From Neobacillus niacini (GTDB lineage Bacteria > Bacillota > Bacilli > Bacillales > Cytobacillaceae), in the NCBI RefSeq assembly GCF_023715415.1, contig NZ_JAMBOB010000004.1:1-64000 (forward strand): a DNA stretch of 64,000 bases, given 5' to 3'. The notes under the pieces were generated by a model. The model ran no database searches. It saw only the letters and a program-made list of their open reading frames with translations, and was not told the origin of the DNA. Of this stretch, positions 62,565 to 64,000 are shown piece after piece. The translations under genes and the position numbers were made by a program. The first letter of the stretch is position 1. Every line of letters begins with the position of its first letter.

Positions 62565-63503
62565 TTAGAAATATTTCTTTTTCCAAAAAATTAATGCTGT
62601 TAAGGTAGATAAAATACTAGCTACAGCGATTGATATCCAAAAGGCATGTGGGCTGTTTTGCATCGGTAGGTCCACGTTCATCCCATAAAAACTGAAAACG
62701 ATGGTTGGGAATGAAAGTATGATGGTAAAGGATGTCAAAAATTTCATGACAATATTTACGTTATTGGAAATAATCGATGCAAAAGCATCCATCATGCCGC
62801 TAAGGATCGAGCTGTACGTTTCAGCCATCTCAATTGCCTGGATTTTCTCAATCATTACGTCTTCTAATAAATCCTTATCTTCCTCATACATTTTTATATA
62901 ACTAAAACGAAGAATTTTATCTAATACGACTTTATTGGATTTTAGGGACGTTGTGAAATAAACAAGGCTCTTTTCTAAAGCAAGAAAAGCATACAGTTCT
63001 TTATTTTTCATTGATTGATGAAGTTCGCGTTCAATCTCATTTGTTCGTTTGTTAATTTGTTTCAAGTACCGCAGATAATAGGATGTAATAATAGCAAGAA
63101 TTTGCAGAGCAAATCGGTTCTTTTTAAAGGTATAAAACTCTTTTATCTTATTATTCTTAAAAACTTCTAAGATGGGAGTATCCTTTAAGGATACAGTGAT
63201 AATACACTCTTCAGTTAATACGATTCCAATTGGGATGGTCTCATAGATGGGAAAGCCAGCATCATCATGAGTAATATACGGATAATCCACAATGATATAA
63301 ACCTGGCCATCCTCACGCTCAATTCTTGGACGTTCTTCGTCATCTAGGGCGTCTCTGATAAAGTCTACATAGATGTTAGCTTCAGCTGTAACCCTGTTAA
63401 TTTCTTCTTCGGTTGGGGCGTACATATTAATCCAGCAGCCCTTTGAGATTTTTTCTACCTGTTCAAGCACTCTTGTTTCACTGCTTTTATAAATCTCCAA
63501 CAT
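62565..63503 (-). CDS. corA: CorA family divalent cation transporter
   Basis: A 312-residue CorA protein. A large N-terminal cytoplasmic domain (about 1-245) is followed by two C-terminal helices, FLTSFTIILSFPTIVFSFYG and FWISIAVASILSTLTALIFW. The GMN signature is in FYGMNVDLPM, and the basic end WKKKYF follows. It mediates Mg2+ (or Co2+/Ni2+) flux as a pentamer. ATG 63503 follows GAGGAGG. A 39-aa ORF ends 15 nt before it. Confidence 0.93.
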   Translation of the reverse strand: MLEIYKSSETRVLEQVEKISKGCWINMYAPTEEEINRVTAEANIYVDFIRDALDDEERPRIEREDGQVYIIVDYPYITHDDAGFPIYETIPIGIVLTEECIITVSLKDTPILEVFKNNKIKEFYTFKKNRFALQILAIITSYYLRYLKQINKRTNEIERELHQSMKNKELYAFLALEKSLVYFTTSLKSNKVVLDKILRFSYIKMYEEDKDLLEDVMIEKIQAIEMAETYSSILSGMMDAFASIISNNVNIVMKFLTSFTIILSFPTIVFSFYGMNVDLPMQNSPHAFWISIAVASILSTLTALIFWKKKYF

Positions 63504-63518
63504 AATAAAACCTCCTCA

Positions 63519-63638
63519 CTACATTGTTCGAGGAAGCCAAACTACCTTCTTTAGAGCTGATATTCCTGAAGAATCCAATTCAAAGATAACACTGACTTCC
63601 CCGCTCCTACTAGGGTCCGGGTCTATTGCATAACTCAA
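63519..63638 (-). CDS. Small ORF (39 aa) upstream of corA
   Basis: TTG 63638 has AGGAG 9 nt upstream, and the frame ends at TAG 63519. The product begins MSYAIDPDPSRSGEVSVIFE and ends in KKVVWLPRTM. It overlaps the corA ribosome binding area and would be translated first on the same mRNA. I do not recognise it. It may be an independent small protein or a leader whose translation tunes corA. Confidence 0.5.
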   Translation of the reverse strand: MSYAIDPDPSRSGEVSVIFELDSSGISALKKVVWLPRTM

Positions 63639-63712
63639 AAATATCAACTCCTAGAAATCATATAATTACTTCATTATCATAAACCCAAAATTAAAAAAGT
63701 ACAAACAAGAAT

Positions 63713-64000
63713 TTATTCAGGAAAATAAGGGTTTAAGTGAATTAATACTTCTTCAATATTGTCGTATCTCTCCATCATTCTCCCTTTGATCAGCTTTGCA
63801 AGGTCGTGACCTTCCTTAATGGTTTTATAGTGGTCAATGGATATTCTTAGATCCACTAATACATAATGACCAAGTTCCCTCGCTCTAATCCGATCAATCC
63901 TCTTTACCTCAGGAAATTCATTCACTACATTCCTATATTCTTGTAATGTTGCAGCATCAATATTACGTTCAAGTAAGATATCGAAAGCTTCTAGTAACAT
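63713..64000 (-). CDS. Cation diffusion facilitator transporter, C-terminal part (partial)
   Basis: Only the last 95 residues are in the window. The cytoplasmic CDF domain is recognisable from VKRIDRIRARELGHYVLVDLRISID and HDLAKLIKGRMMERYDNIEEVLIHLNPYFPE, with the zinc-binding His in HLNPYF. CDF proteins export Zn2+, Mn2+ or Fe2+. The N-terminal membrane part lies beyond position 64000, so the Met at 64000 is probably internal. Between this gene and the 39-aa ORF, 63639-63712 shows no further gene. Confidence 0.85.
   Translation of the reverse strand: MLLEAFDILLERNIDAATLQEYRNVVNEFPEVKRIDRIRARELGHYVLVDLRISIDHYKTIKEGHDLAKLIKGRMMERYDNIEEVLIHLNPYFPE

Overview
The window is a low-GC Firmicute chromosome segment, almost certainly from a spore-forming member of the Bacillaceae related to Bacillus/Neobacillus. 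The grounds are strong GGAGG-type ribosome binding sites with many TTG and GTG starts, a tandem-promoter rRNA operon start, T-box and S-box leaders, AraR and cre operators, CotF-type spore coat genes, and metICFH- and araBDA-type gene orders. I see no prophage, insertion sequence or CRISPR array.

Layout. 1-0.5 kb: the 5' end of a 16S rRNA gene read leftward, with its leader and two promoters. 0.7-3 kb: an MgtC-like membrane protein, a single tRNA-Ala(GGC) and a DEAD-box helicase. 3.1-7.3 kb: a five-gene leftward sulfur-handling operon (TusA-like, DsrE-like, TusA-OsmC fusion, MetE-like, OsmC) divergent from a LysR regulator. 7.3-9.7 kb: an AdhB-like dehydrogenase with two mirrored pairs of CotF-type coat genes. 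9.7-18.9 kb: an acyl-CoA ligase and a leftward LivKGFHM-type transporter operon running on into a 59-residue protein, a KAS III-like enzyme, an alpha/beta hydrolase and an SDR reductase. Both transcription units carry the same 11-bp-spaced direct repeat upstream. 19-27.5 kb: an acetate-type Na+ symporter operon (60-aa membrane protein, a structured RNA, DUF4212 subunit, ActP-like permease, cNMP/CBS/DUF294 protein, DnaQ-like exonuclease) next to a large MalT/BTAD regulator. 27.5-33.8 kb: a frameshifted SDR, hom-thrC-thrB, and serA behind a T-box.

33.8-39 kb: a HAD hydrolase, a LysM cell-wall hydrolase, Dps, the BdbD/BdbC disulfide pair and an aldo-keto reductase. 39-46.7 kb: an arabinose locus (araB, araD, araA, abfA, divergent araR) whose araNPQ transporter is reduced to a C-terminal araQ stub fused by a deletion to the start of a second arabinofuranosidase. 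46.8-56.5 kb: a lactonase, a DUF421 protein, and an S-box-controlled metI-metC-yitJ-metH operon that converts activated homoserine to methionine. 56.6-59.5 kb: a MarR repressor with tandem operators and its MFS transporter, a small flavoprotein and an acidic protein of unknown function. 59.5-62.5 kb: an RRNPP-type quorum-sensing regulator followed by an unlisted 50-residue exported peptide gene, beside a secreted subtilisin. 62.5-64 kb: a 39-residue ORF with corA, and the C-terminus of a cation diffusion facilitator cut by the window edge.

Most likely to be new: (i) the NprR-like regulator with its own propeptide beside the subtilase; (ii) the roughly 88-nt structured RNA inside the acetate symporter operon; (iii) the Liv transporter/KAS III/59-aa cluster tied to an acyl-CoA ligase by a shared direct-repeat operator; (iv) the TusA/DsrE/OsmC/MetE operon. 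All assignments come from reading the sequence and recalling families; no database search was run.
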